From the NCBI GenBank assembly GCA_017466495.1, contig JAFTUB010000144.1, positions 1 through 23,816 of the forward strand: a stretch of DNA of 23,816 bases. The letters run 5' to 3'. Shown here piece after piece: positions 8,121 through 16,076 of the stretch. This stretch comes from Clostridia bacterium (GTDB lineage Bacteria; Bacillota; Clostridia; Oscillospirales; CAG-272). A model generated the notes under the pieces. It saw only the letters and a list, made by a program, of their open reading frames with translations, was not told the DNA's origin and made no database searches. A program made the translations under genes and the position numbers. Every line of letters starts with the position of its first letter. The first letter of the stretch is position 1.

Positions 8121-9115
8121 AGCGCTCGATCGCTTTTGTTCTGCTTGCCTTGACGGCTACCCTTGCCTGCATTGGCTGTGGCGAGCGCACCTATACCCGA
8201 CAGGCCTTTATGCTGGATACCCTGGTGCGCATTACCCTCTACGGCGGCAGTGAGGAAACCGCGGATGCCTGCCTGGCGTTGATTGCCGAGGCGGAGCGCG
8301 CCCTGAGCCGCACCGATCCCGAAAGCGAGCTTGCACAGCTGAACGCGGGAGAGATTGATACCGTTTCGGCGGAAACCGCGGCGCTGATCGCCTCTGCCCT
8401 GGATATGGCAAAGCTTACCCGAGGGGCATTTGATCCCACGGTGGGGCGGCTGTCCGATTTGTGGAATTTTTCCGCGGCGGAACCAATTCTGCCGGAGTCC
8501 TCAGCCATTGCCGAAGCACTGGAAACGGTAGGCTATGAAGGTGTGCGTCTGACGGGGAATCGGGTACACTTCGATCATCCCGGAACGGTGCTGGATCTGG
8601 GGGGCATCGCCAAGGGGGAGATCGCCGACCGACTTGCCGCCTTCCTGCAGGCGCAGGGGGTGGAGCGCGCCATTCTCAACCTCGGCGGTAATGTGCTGGT
8701 GATGGGCGGGACTGCGGATGATCCCTACCGAGTAGGGGTACAGGATCCCGAATCCCCCGCCGGTGAAAGCTTGCTTGTACTCGAAACCACCCAAGGAACA
8801 GTGGTGACCTCGGGGATCTATAACCGCGGATTTGAAGCGGAAGGGAAGTATTACCCCCATATTCTGGATGCCGAAACAGGCTATCCCGCCGAGAACAGCC
8901 TGGCTTCGGTGACGGTTATCGGAGAGAGCTCCCGCCAGGCGGATGCCCTGAGCACCGCTTGTATGTGCCTGGGCGAGGAGGCGGGCATGGCCCTGATTGA
9001 GTCCCTTGACGGGTTGGATGCCATTATGATCACCCGGGATGGACGGGTGCTGTTTTCCTCGGGCACCGAGGAAAAGTATAACGTAGCCTATGTGAGGGAG
9101 GTGGATGGCCGTTGA
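8117..9115 (+). CDS. apbE: FAD:protein FMN transferase ApbE (lipoprotein)
   Basis: This 332-residue enzyme transfers FMN from FAD onto a threonine or serine of target proteins on the outer face of the membrane, using magnesium. The N-terminus is a lipoprotein signal peptide with lipobox C-I-G-C (Cys21). The family motifs are present: F-M-L-D-T-L-V near the start, F-D-P-T-V-G, L-D-L-G-G-I-A-K-G at about 159-167, I-L-N-L-G-G-N, H-I-L-D-A-E-T-G-Y-P, and A-D-A-L-S-T-A with the expected metal-binding Asp276. The start is ATG at 8117 inside the previous gene's stop, with GGAGGGGG just upstream (8103-8110); earlier in-frame ATGs lie inside the Gx gene. The gene ends with a TTGA overlap into topB. 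No FMN-binding target domain is encoded in the window, so its substrate must lie elsewhere. Confidence 0.93.
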   Translation: MKRSIAFVLLALTATLACIGCGERTYTRQAFMLDTLVRITLYGGSEETADACLALIAEAERALSRTDPESELAQLNAGEIDTVSAETAALIASALDMAKLTRGAFDPTVGRLSDLWNFSAAEPILPESSAIAEALETVGYEGVRLTGNRVHFDHPGTVLDLGGIAKGEIADRLAAFLQAQGVERAILNLGGNVLVMGGTADDPYRVGVQDPESPAGESLLVLETTQGTVVTSGIYNRGFEAEGKYYPHILDAETGYPAENSLASVTVIGESSRQADALSTACMCLGEEAGMALIESLDGLDAIMITRDGRVLFSSGTEEKYNVAYVREVDGR

Positions 9116-11259
9116 TCTTAATCATTGCCGAAAAGCCGAGCCTGGCGCGGAATATCGTGGCGGGCATCGGGGAGATGCGGAAAGTCGGCGGCTATTACGA
9201 GGGCCAGGGATATATCGTGACCTGGGCCTTCGGCCATCTTTTCGCCCTTTGTGATATCGAGGCCTACTCTCCCACCCCCGACGGGAGCACCCGCTGGACA
9301 ATGGCCAATATCCCCTGTTTCCCGAAAAAGTATCAGTTTGAGCTTCGGCGAGGGGCGGACAAAAAGGTAGATCCCGGAGTGGAGAAACAGTTTGAAACCA
9401 TCCGCTCGCTTTGCCACAGAGAGGATGTGGAGATGATCGTCAATGCGGGGGACGCCGACCGAGAGGGAGAGATCATTATCCGCCTCTGCGTGCGGCAGGC
9501 CGATGCGGAGGGAAAGCCACAGTATCGCCTGTGGCTGCCCGACCAGACTCCGCAGACGGTGCGGTCGGCCCTGGCATCCCTCAAGCCCGCTGCTGAGTGC
9601 GACAATCTGGCCAACGAGGGCTATGCCCGCACCCTCATCGACTGGCTGTATGGGGTCAATCTCACCCGATATGCTACCCTAAAGACGGGGCATTTCCTGC
9701 GGGTGGGGCGAGTGATCGTTCCCATCGTCAAGGCTATCTATGACAGGGATATGGCCATCCGCAACTTCAAGCCCGAGCCATATTTTGCTCCGGTGAGCCG
9801 TGCTGAGACCAACGGCGAGGTGGTAGAGCTCACCAGCAAACAGCGGTTTTCGGGGGACGATTTGCGTGCCGCCGAGGCCCTTTGCGCCAAGTATAACGCG
9901 GCAGGCGCCGTGGTCACCGAGGTGAAGCGCAAAAAGGACAAGCTTGCCCCGGGCAAGCTGTACTCCCTGTCCAAACTGCAGAATGTGCTGGGCAAGACCT
10001 GCAAAATGCCCATGGACAAGAGCCTGGAAATCGTCCAGCGCCTGTACGAGCGGGGCTATCTCACTTATCCCCGCACCAACTCCGAATACCTGGCCACCGC
10101 AGAGAAGGACAAGATCAAGGAGATTCTTGCAGGAGTGGCAAAGCTGGGCTACCCCGTTGCCTTTCGGGACGATAAGACCGTGTTTGACGACAGCAAGATC
10201 GAGTCTCACTCGGCGCTGACTCCGACCTACAAAATCCCCGATAAATCTCAGCTTACCCCTGAGGAAGCACAGGTCTATGGCACCGTGATGCGCCGCTTTG
10301 TGGCGGTGTTCTGCGCCGAGCCCTGCCGGGTAGAGAAAACCGAGATCACCATTTCGGTGGGGGATCTGGAGCAGTTCTCCCTCAAGGGAACGGTGATCCT
10401 GGAGCCGGGCTGGACGAAATACGATACCGCGCCCCGCAAGGACAAGATCCTGCCGAAACTCAACAAGGGAGACCCGGTGAACATCGACTTCAAGCCGGTG
10501 GAGAAGGAAACCTCTCCCCCTAAGCATTATACCATCGAAACCCTCAACAACTACCTCAAAAATCCCTTCCGCGAGGATAAAGCAGCATTGGACAAAGCCG
10601 CCGAGGAACGGGAGGACGGGGAAGAGGCCGACGATACCGCCGAATATCGGGCGATTTTCGAGGGCCTGGAGCTTGGCACCGAGGCCACTCGGACGGGAAT
10701 CATTGAAAACGCCATCAAGAGCAAGTACATCGCCCTAAAAAAGGATGTCTATACCATTCTGCCCGACGGAGAGTTCCTCATCGAGTCGCTGGCGAGGATG
10801 GGCATTTCCATGGATAAGTACAAAACCGTGGAGCTTGGCCGCGCCCTCAAGCGGATCTACCGCGGGGAGTGGGGGGTAAAGGCCGGCCTGTACCTGGCCG
10901 AGCAGGAGATCGCCGCGGTGTTCAACCGAACTGTGCAGTCCCCGGAGCTGGATACCGATGACGGCGTCATCGGCGATGCGGTGGGAAGCTGTCCTCTCTG
11001 CGGCCGTGAGGTGCGGCGGACAAAGTTCGGCTACGGCTGCTCAGGCTATACGGAGGGCTGTAAATTCGGATTCCACAATGTGATTTGCGGCCGCACCGTT
11101 TCTCTGGTTCATGCATCCCAGCTGCTGACCGATGGAAGGACGGCAAAGATTTCAGGCTTCAAGAGCAAAAACGGAAAATTTTTCGATGCGGTTCTTGTGC
11201 TGCAGGATGGCAAGGTTGTCTTTGACTTTGGCAGGCCCGCCGCGCCCGCTGAACCGTAA
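9112..11259 (+). CDS. topB: DNA topoisomerase III (type IA)
   Basis: This 715-residue type IA topoisomerase cuts one DNA strand through a tyrosine and helps decatenate and unlink DNA. The TOPRIM domain begins at once with A-E-K-P-S (Glu7) and has D-A-D-R-E-G-E (Asp114, Asp116, Glu118). The catalytic tyrosine is Tyr319 in L-T-Y-P-R-T-N-S-E-Y-L. Around residues 520-545 lies the family's A-T-R-T-G-I-I-E segment. The C-terminus (about 628-710) has C-P-L-C-G and G-C-x-x-Y-x-x-G-C, a zinc-ribbon-like tail. The start is TTG, overlapping the last bases of apbE, with GGGAGG 12 bases upstream; no in-frame ATG lies near. It appears to be the last gene of the NusG_II-Gx-apbE operon, although its function is unrelated. 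Confidence 0.95.
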   Translation: MILIIAEKPSLARNIVAGIGEMRKVGGYYEGQGYIVTWAFGHLFALCDIEAYSPTPDGSTRWTMANIPCFPKKYQFELRRGADKKVDPGVEKQFETIRSLCHREDVEMIVNAGDADREGEIIIRLCVRQADAEGKPQYRLWLPDQTPQTVRSALASLKPAAECDNLANEGYARTLIDWLYGVNLTRYATLKTGHFLRVGRVIVPIVKAIYDRDMAIRNFKPEPYFAPVSRAETNGEVVELTSKQRFSGDDLRAAEALCAKYNAAGAVVTEVKRKKDKLAPGKLYSLSKLQNVLGKTCKMPMDKSLEIVQRLYERGYLTYPRTNSEYLATAEKDKIKEILAGVAKLGYPVAFRDDKTVFDDSKIESHSALTPTYKIPDKSQLTPEEAQVYGTVMRRFVAVFCAEPCRVEKTEITISVGDLEQFSLKGTVILEPGWTKYDTAPRKDKILPKLNKGDPVNIDFKPVEKETSPPKHYTIETLNNYLKNPFREDKAALDKAAEEREDGEEADDTAEYRAIFEGLELGTEATRTGIIENAIKSKYIALKKDVYTILPDGEFLIESLARMGISMDKYKTVELGRALKRIYRGEWGVKAGLYLAEQEIAAVFNRTVQSPELDTDDGVIGDAVGSCPLCGREVRRTKFGYGCSGYTEGCKFGFHNVICGRTVSLVHASQLLTDGRTAKISGFKSKNGKFFDAVLVLQDGKVVFDFGRPAAPAEP

Positions 11260-11272
11260 CAGAAACACCCGC

Positions 11273-11308
11273 GGGGTGCCGTACCGATCGGTGCGGCACT
11301 CCTTTTTT
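11273..11308 (+). terminator. Intrinsic terminator after topB
   Basis: GGGGTGCCGTACC (11273-11285) pairs with GGTGCGGCACTCC (11290-11302) around a GATC loop, with two G-T wobbles, and is followed at once by six T (11303-11308). This closes the transcription unit 13 bases after the topB stop. A third arm, GTGCCGCA (11310-11317), is also complementary to the 3' arm of the stem. Confidence 0.94.
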
Positions 11309-11351
11309 GGTGCCGCAGAGGAAATAATTTTGGGAAAAGCGGGAAATGTGC

Positions 11352-11380
11352 TTGCGGAAAAAGAGAAAATGTGGTATAAT
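11352..11380 (+). promoter_or_regulatory. Promoter of the glycogen operon
   Basis: A -35-like TTGCGG (11352-11357) is 17 bases from a perfect TATAAT (11375-11380). The -10 box is preceded by TGG, giving an extended TGnTATAAT. Transcription should begin near 11386-11388, which leaves a leader of about 160 bases before glgB. Confidence 0.85.
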
Positions 11381-11387
11381 GAAAGTA

Positions 11388-11549
11388 CACAAAAATTCAT
11401 CGACAGAACGCGGTTTTCTTCGACGAAATGCAAGGACTTTTTCGTGGTTTGTTACCGAATTTTGTGTTTTGGGGCGTCGGATGACATATTTAACCCCATG
11501 TCGGCATAAACTTGTCCTGTACGCTGCGCAACAGAAGGGAAGTGTTATC
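11388..11549 (+). promoter_or_regulatory. Long, potentially structured glgB leader
   Basis: CACAAAAATTC at the predicted 5' end (11388-11398) pairs with GAATTTTGTG (11457-11466) with a single bulged A, closing a domain of about 60 bases. Inside it ACGAAA and TTTCGT can form a second stem. GACAT/ATGTC arms lie further down. No known riboswitch class was recognised, and no terminator hairpin with a T-run is present. The frame of glgB stays open through the leader, but no ribosome-binding site supports an earlier start. Confidence 0.45.
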
Positions 11550-13529
11550 ATGCCAAATCAAAAAGCGGTTCCGGTGGCACAGAGCCCGGGAACCGATAAC
11601 CAAGCGGCATTTTATTTTCATCAGGGAACGAACTTCACCGCATACACCTACATGGGTGTACACGCCGAGCAGACAGCGGCGGGATGGCGATATACCTTCC
11701 GCGTGTGGGCCTACCGCGCCCATGGGGTGGAGGTAACGGGGGATTTCAACGGGTGGGGGAGTCTTCCCATGACCCGGATCACCGAGATGGGGATTTGGGA
11801 GGCTGTGCTGGAGAGCGCCGAGCCCCTGACCGGGTGCCGTTACAAGTACCGTGTCAGCTCCGATGCCGGAACCTATCTCAAGGCAGATCCCTATGCCCGT
11901 ATGGGGGAATGGGGGGAGAAGACTGCCTCCATTATTCCCGACGATACTCCCTTTGCCTGGGGGGATGACGCATGGCTGAGTCATCGCCGCGCCGTGATGG
12001 ATTCTCCCGACGGATTTTACCCCGCTCCCATGCACATTTACGAAATGCACCTGGGCTCCTGGATGACCCGGGAGGGGAGAAGCACCGAGGCGGGAGATGC
12101 CTACCTCAATTATCGGGAGATCGCCCACGAGCTGGTGCCGTACCTGCGGCAGATGGGCTATACCCACGTGGAGCTGATGCCCCTGGGCGAGCATCCCTTT
12201 GACGGCTCCTGGGGTTACCAGTGCTGTGGATATTTCGCACCCACCTCCCGCTACGGGAGCCCCAATGACCTGCGATATCTGGTGGATCTTCTCCACCGCA
12301 ATCATATCGGTGTCATCCTGGACTGGGTGCCTGCCCATTTCCCCCGGGACCGTCATGGGCTGTTTGAGTTCGACGGCTACCCCATGTACGAATATCAGGG
12401 GGATGACCGCATGGAAAATGCGGGATGGGGAACGCGGTACTTTGACGTGGGCCGCAATGAGGTGCAGTCCTTCCTGATCTCCTGCGCCCTGTATTGGCTG
12501 CGGGAATTCCACATCGACGGCCTCCGCTCGGATGCGGTGGCATCCATGCTCTACCTGGACTATGACCGTGAGCCCGGGAAGTGGGTGCCCAATTCTTATG
12601 GCGGCAATCAGAATCTTGAGGCGGTGGCCTTCTTCCAAAAGCTCAATACCGCCGTGTTCGGGGAGTTTCCCGATGTACTCATGATCGCCGAGGAATCCAC
12701 CGCCTGGGCAAAGGTAACCCACCCTGTTTCCACGGGGGGGCTTGGCTTCAACTTCAAGTGGAACATGGGTTGGTCCAACGACCTGTTCGATTATGTGCAG
12801 ACCGATCCCTTTTTCCGCCGTCACAAACATGAGAAGCTCACCTTCTCCATGATGTACGCCTTCAACGAGAACTATATCCTCCCCGTGTCCCACGATGAGG
12901 TGGTGCACGGCAAGAAGTCGCTCATCGACAAAATGTTTGGCAGCTATCCCGAAAAGTTCGCCCAGATGCGAACCTTCCTGGCCTTTCAGATGACCCATCC
13001 CGGCAAAAAGCTCACCTTCATGGGCTGCGAATATGCCCAGTTCAGGGAGTGGGATTACCAAAATCAGCTGGAGTGGTTCATGACCGACTACGAGATGCAC
13101 CGCAAGATGCAGATCTACACCGGTGCCATCGGCCGCTTCTACCTGGAAACGCCCCCGCTTTGGGAGATCGATGACAGCTGGCGGGGCTTTGCCTGGGTTA
13201 ATCCCGATGACAGGGAGAACAACGTCATCAGCTTCCGCCGCTTTGACCGACAGGGCGGGGAAGTGCTGGTGGTGCTGAACTTCGGTCCTGTGGACCGGTA
13301 CGGGTACGCCCTGTATCTGCCCGACGGTCCCGCAGGCTACCGCCTCTGCTTCAACTCCAATGCACAGGAGTTTGGGGGCGATGGCCGTGCACAAATCGCA
13401 TACTGCCCCGCGGAAACGGTCGATGGCTGCAGGCGGTTTACCCTGGATCTTCCTGCCTATACCGCCCTCATCTATGCGCCCCAAGCGGCGAAATTTCCTC
13501 TTCCCACGGGGGAGAAAACACAATCGTAA
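11550..13529 (+). CDS. glgB: 1,4-alpha-glucan (glycogen) branching enzyme
   Basis: The 659-residue enzyme moves short alpha-1,4 chains to alpha-1,6 positions to branch glycogen in the cytosol. An N-terminal CBM48-like domain (about 35-125) contains V-E-V-T-G-D-F-N-G-W. It is followed by the GH13 barrel with the branching-enzyme signatures Y-E-M-H-L-G-S-W and G-S-W-G-Y-Q. The catalytic residues are Asp328 (L-R-S-D-A-V), Glu381 (I-A-E-E-S-T) and Asp449 (V-S-H-D-E-V-V-H). A short all-beta C-terminal domain ends the protein. ATG at 11550 is preceded by AAGGGAAG; an apparent longer N-terminus from 11346 would start before the promoter. It is the first gene of the glycogen operon. Confidence 0.96.
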   Translation: MPNQKAVPVAQSPGTDNQAAFYFHQGTNFTAYTYMGVHAEQTAAGWRYTFRVWAYRAHGVEVTGDFNGWGSLPMTRITEMGIWEAVLESAEPLTGCRYKYRVSSDAGTYLKADPYARMGEWGEKTASIIPDDTPFAWGDDAWLSHRRAVMDSPDGFYPAPMHIYEMHLGSWMTREGRSTEAGDAYLNYREIAHELVPYLRQMGYTHVELMPLGEHPFDGSWGYQCCGYFAPTSRYGSPNDLRYLVDLLHRNHIGVILDWVPAHFPRDRHGLFEFDGYPMYEYQGDDRMENAGWGTRYFDVGRNEVQSFLISCALYWLREFHIDGLRSDAVASMLYLDYDREPGKWVPNSYGGNQNLEAVAFFQKLNTAVFGEFPDVLMIAEESTAWAKVTHPVSTGGLGFNFKWNMGWSNDLFDYVQTDPFFRRHKHEKLTFSMMYAFNENYILPVSHDEVVHGKKSLIDKMFGSYPEKFAQMRTFLAFQMTHPGKKLTFMGCEYAQFREWDYQNQLEWFMTDYEMHRKMQIYTGAIGRFYLETPPLWEIDDSWRGFAWVNPDDRENNVISFRRFDRQGGEVLVVLNFGPVDRYGYALYLPDGPAGYRLCFNSNAQEFGGDGRAQIAYCPAETVDGCRRFTLDLPAYTALIYAPQAAKFPLPTGEKTQS

Positions 13530-13570
13530 CCCTGCGCGATGCGCTTTGACCGACGATAGAATAACAGTGA

Positions 13571-13606
13571 AAGGAAGCTTCGGAGATTCCGAAGCGGTGC
13601 AGACTT
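13571..13606 (+). promoter_or_regulatory. Hairpin between ribosome-binding site and start of glgC
   Basis: The best Shine-Dalgarno for glgC, AAGGAA (13571-13576), lies 30 bases before the ATG, which is normally too far. Directly between them GCTTCGGA (13577-13584) pairs with TCCGAAGC (13588-13595), leaving 11 bases to the ATG. If the hairpin forms, the effective spacing becomes normal. A weaker GGTG at 13596-13599 is the only nearer alternative. Confidence 0.5.
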
Positions 13607-14812
13607 ATGTACAAGAAAAAAGAGTGCGTTGCCATGCTTCTCGCCGGCGGGCAGGGAAGCAGACTTTACACCCTTACCGAGCGGGTGGCCAAGCCGGCCG
13701 TTCCCTTCGGCGGCAAATACCGGATCATCGATTTCCCCTTGTCCAACTGTGTCCATTCGGGCATTGATACGGTGGGCGTGCTGACCCAGTATCAGCCCCT
13801 GGTGCTCAACGAGTATATCGGCAACGGCCAGCCCTGGGACCTTGACCGCAACTACGGCGGTGTCATGGTGCTTCCCCCTTATCAGGGGAAGAAGGGCGGC
13901 GACTGGTACCGCGGTACCGCCAATGCTATCTATCAAAATCTGCAGTTTATCCGCCGCTACGATCCCGATTATGTGCTGATCCTCTCGGGCGACCATATCT
14001 ACAACATGGATTACAGTGAGATGCTGGAGGCCCATAAGCAGAAGGGCGCCGATGCGACCATTGCTGTCATTGAGGTCCCTCTGGAGGAGGCAAGCCGCTT
14101 CGGCATCATGAATACCGACGAAGAACTCCGCATTGTGGAGTTCGAAGAGAAGCCGCCTCAGCCCAAGAGCAACAAGGCATCCATGGGTATCTATATCTTC
14201 AACACCGATGTCCTCACCCGCTATCTGATCCGGGACGAGGCGGACGAAAACTCGGCAAAGGACTTCGGCAAGAACATTATCCCCGCCATGCTGGAGGACG
14301 GGCTGAAAATGTACGCCTATCCCTTCCGCGGCTACTGGAAGGATGTGGGGACGCTGGACAGCTTCTGGGAGGCCAACATGGACCTCCTGGGCGACCGTCC
14401 CGTCTTTGACCTCTACAGCGGAAAGAAGATCTTCTCCCGCACAGAGGCAAGACCGCCTCAGATCATCGGTGCTTCCGCGGTGCTTTCCGATTCGCTGATC
14501 ACCGAGGGCTGCGAGATCCACGGCGAAGTGGAGCATTCGGTGCTCTTCGGCGACGTACGCATTGAGCCGGGGGCTGTGGTGCGGGACTCCATCCTCATGG
14601 GCAACATTTCGGTGGAAGCCGGTGCTGTAATCGAATATGCCATCATTGACAGCGACTGCACCGTGGGCGCAAAAGCCACGGTGGGCAAGGCACGCCGGGA
14701 CGGCGGCAAGCTGACCGTCATCGGTGCCGAAACCGAGATCTCCCCTAAGCAGACGGTGCCCGACGGCGTTATGGTCGCCGCTGGTTCTGCGGAATACAAA
14801 AAGGAGGCCTGA
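13607..14812 (+). CDS. glgC: Glucose-1-phosphate adenylyltransferase (ADP-glucose pyrophosphorylase)
   Basis: The 401-residue enzyme makes ADP-glucose and pyrophosphate from glucose-1-phosphate and ATP, the committed step of bacterial glycogen synthesis. The N-terminal nucleotidyltransferase domain has the intact pyrophosphorylase loop L-A-G-G-Q-G-S-R-L (about residues 12-20), K-P-A-V-P-F-G-G-K-Y-R, the metal-site S-G-D-H-I-Y-N-M-D-Y and F-E-E-K-P. The C-terminal part (about 285-390) is a left-handed beta-helix with hexapeptide-type repeats, used for oligomerisation and allostery. The ATG at 13607 gives the usual M-x-K-K-K-E-C-V-A-M-L-L-A-G-G start, though its ribosome-binding site is unusual. 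It lies 77 bases after glgB and 3 bases before glgD. Confidence 0.96.
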   Translation: MYKKKECVAMLLAGGQGSRLYTLTERVAKPAVPFGGKYRIIDFPLSNCVHSGIDTVGVLTQYQPLVLNEYIGNGQPWDLDRNYGGVMVLPPYQGKKGGDWYRGTANAIYQNLQFIRRYDPDYVLILSGDHIYNMDYSEMLEAHKQKGADATIAVIEVPLEEASRFGIMNTDEELRIVEFEEKPPQPKSNKASMGIYIFNTDVLTRYLIRDEADENSAKDFGKNIIPAMLEDGLKMYAYPFRGYWKDVGTLDSFWEANMDLLGDRPVFDLYSGKKIFSRTEARPPQIIGASAVLSDSLITEGCEIHGEVEHSVLFGDVRIEPGAVVRDSILMGNISVEAGAVIEYAIIDSDCTVGAKATVGKARRDGGKLTVIGAETEISPKQTVPDGVMVAAGSAEYKKEA

Positions 14813-14815
14813 GTT

Positions 14816-15952
14816 ATGAACGCAGCCGGTATTATCTTTTCGAATCTTCACGGACGGCACATCCCCGAGCTGACCCGTATGCGCACCATGGCATCGGTTC
14901 CCTTTGCCTGCCGTTACCGCCTGATTGATTTTGCCCTGTCCAACATGGTCAACTCGGGCATCACCAACATTTCGGTGATCACCCATAACAATTATCGCTC
15001 CCTGATGGACCACATCGGCTCGGGCAAGGACTGGGATATGGCCCGCCGCTCCGGGGGCATCAAGCTGCTCCCACCCTATATTACCGCCAACGGTAATCCC
15101 ATGGCCAACGCCCTTTATTCCTCTCGCCTGGAAGCGCTGAAGAGCATCAGCCAGTCCATCTCCGAGCTGAAGGAAGATTATGTGGTGCTCTCGGACTGCG
15201 ACGTGATTTGCAACATCGACCTGGCCGATGTGCTCCGTGACCACGTCGCCCATAACGCAGACATGACCATGGTGGTTAAGCGCCTTCCTGTGATTACTGC
15301 CGAGGAGAAGAGCCGCGTGATCGTCGAAGCGGACAGCAATGGCCGCATCCTCGACTGCGAGGTGCGTCCCCAGCCCGGTCTGCGGGAGCAGAACGTGGGG
15401 CTGAACATTTGGGTCATCACCCGCACTTATCTGCAGAGCGTGGTGCAGGATTCCATTGCCCACGGCTACACTTCTTTCACCCACGACATCGTGGCCAAGA
15501 ACGCCACCCGCCGCAATTTCCGTGTCTACCGCTTTGACGGTCCCTATGGGGATATGTCCTCTCTGGCGGGCTATTTCAAGGAGAGCATGGCCCTGCTGAA
15601 CAACCATGCCAGCTGGGATGCCCTCTTCAATGTGGAGCAGCGTCCCGTCCTCACCCATGTCCGCAACTCGCCTCCCACCAAATATGCCGCATCTGCCCGG
15701 GTCAGAAACTGCATGATCGCCGACGGCTGCCGCATTGAGGGCAAGGTGGAGAATTGCATTATTTTCCGCGGCGTAAGAGTAAGTCCCAACGCCGTGGTGA
15801 AGAATTCTATCCTGTTTGAAGATGCATACATCGGTGCCGATGCCGATCTGAATTGCGTGATCGCCGATAAGAGTGTAGTCATCCGTGAGCGGGTTCGTCT
15901 CTCGGGCCATCCCTCTCTGCCGTTCTATATCGACAAGAGCACGATGCTCTGA
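14816..15952 (+). CDS. glgD: GlgD, degenerate ADP-glucose pyrophosphorylase partner subunit
   Basis: The 378-residue protein is a paralogue of GlgC with the same nucleotidyltransferase plus beta-helix layout. The catalytic loop G-G-x-G-x-R-L is replaced by N-L-H-G-R-H-I, and K-P-A-V-P-F-G-G-K-Y-R by M-A-S-V-P-F-A-C-R-Y-R, so catalysis is not expected. In Firmicutes, GlgD is known to pair with GlgC and alter its activity and allosteric response. The Asp of the GlgC S-G-D-H motif is kept in the sequence S-D-C-D-V. ATG at 14816 follows an AAGGAGG located in the last codons of glgC, so the two are probably translated together in similar amounts. Confidence 0.94.
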   Translation: MNAAGIIFSNLHGRHIPELTRMRTMASVPFACRYRLIDFALSNMVNSGITNISVITHNNYRSLMDHIGSGKDWDMARRSGGIKLLPPYITANGNPMANALYSSRLEALKSISQSISELKEDYVVLSDCDVICNIDLADVLRDHVAHNADMTMVVKRLPVITAEEKSRVIVEADSNGRILDCEVRPQPGLREQNVGLNIWVITRTYLQSVVQDSIAHGYTSFTHDIVAKNATRRNFRVYRFDGPYGDMSSLAGYFKESMALLNNHASWDALFNVEQRPVLTHVRNSPPTKYAASARVRNCMIADGCRIEGKVENCIIFRGVRVSPNAVVKNSILFEDAYIGADADLNCVIADKSVVIRERVRLSGHPSLPFYIDKSTML

Positions 15953-15970
15953 TCTGACCACGATCCATAT

Positions 15971-16064
15971 CCCATCGGCGGGAACAGACCCGCCGATGGG
16001 ATTGTTCTGCACCGGCGGCAGTCCGCCGCCATACCGAAAATATCTCGCCGCACCCCAGGTGCGG
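15971..16064 (+). other. Three successive GC-rich hairpins between glgD and glgA
   Basis: Hairpin 1 pairs CCCATCGGCGGG (15971-15982) with CCCGCCGATGGG (15989-16000), a perfect 12-bp stem. Hairpin 2 pairs GGCGGC (16014-16019) with GCCGCC (16025-16030). Hairpin 3 pairs CCGCACC (16048-16054) with GGTGCGG (16058-16064) and ends 3 bases before the glgA ribosome-binding site. The first is followed by ATTGTTCTG, a poor T-run, so partial termination or an RNA processing/stability role is possible. No promoter was recognised in this spacer. Confidence 0.6.
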
Positions 16065-16076
16065 GATGGAGGAAGA

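Noticed and set aside
9112..11259. topB as a sign of an integrated element (such enzymes occur on conjugative elements)
   Set aside because: No relaxase, integrase, conjugation gene or repeat flanks it, and it is part of an ordinary chromosomal operon.
11346..11549. A possible 68-residue N-terminal extension of GlgB
   Set aside because: The frame is open, but its ATG lies upstream of the -35 box, another ATG lies in the -10 box, and later ones have no ribosome-binding site. The protein from 11550 is complete.
11490..13523. A 677-codon minus-strand open frame opposite glgB
   Set aside because: It mirrors glgB codons, has no domain signature, and lies opposite a gene with all catalytic residues intact.
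13546..13574. A separate promoter for glgC, suggested by TTGACC at 13546
   Set aside because: No acceptable -10 box lies 16-18 bases downstream; glgC is more likely read from the glgB promoter.
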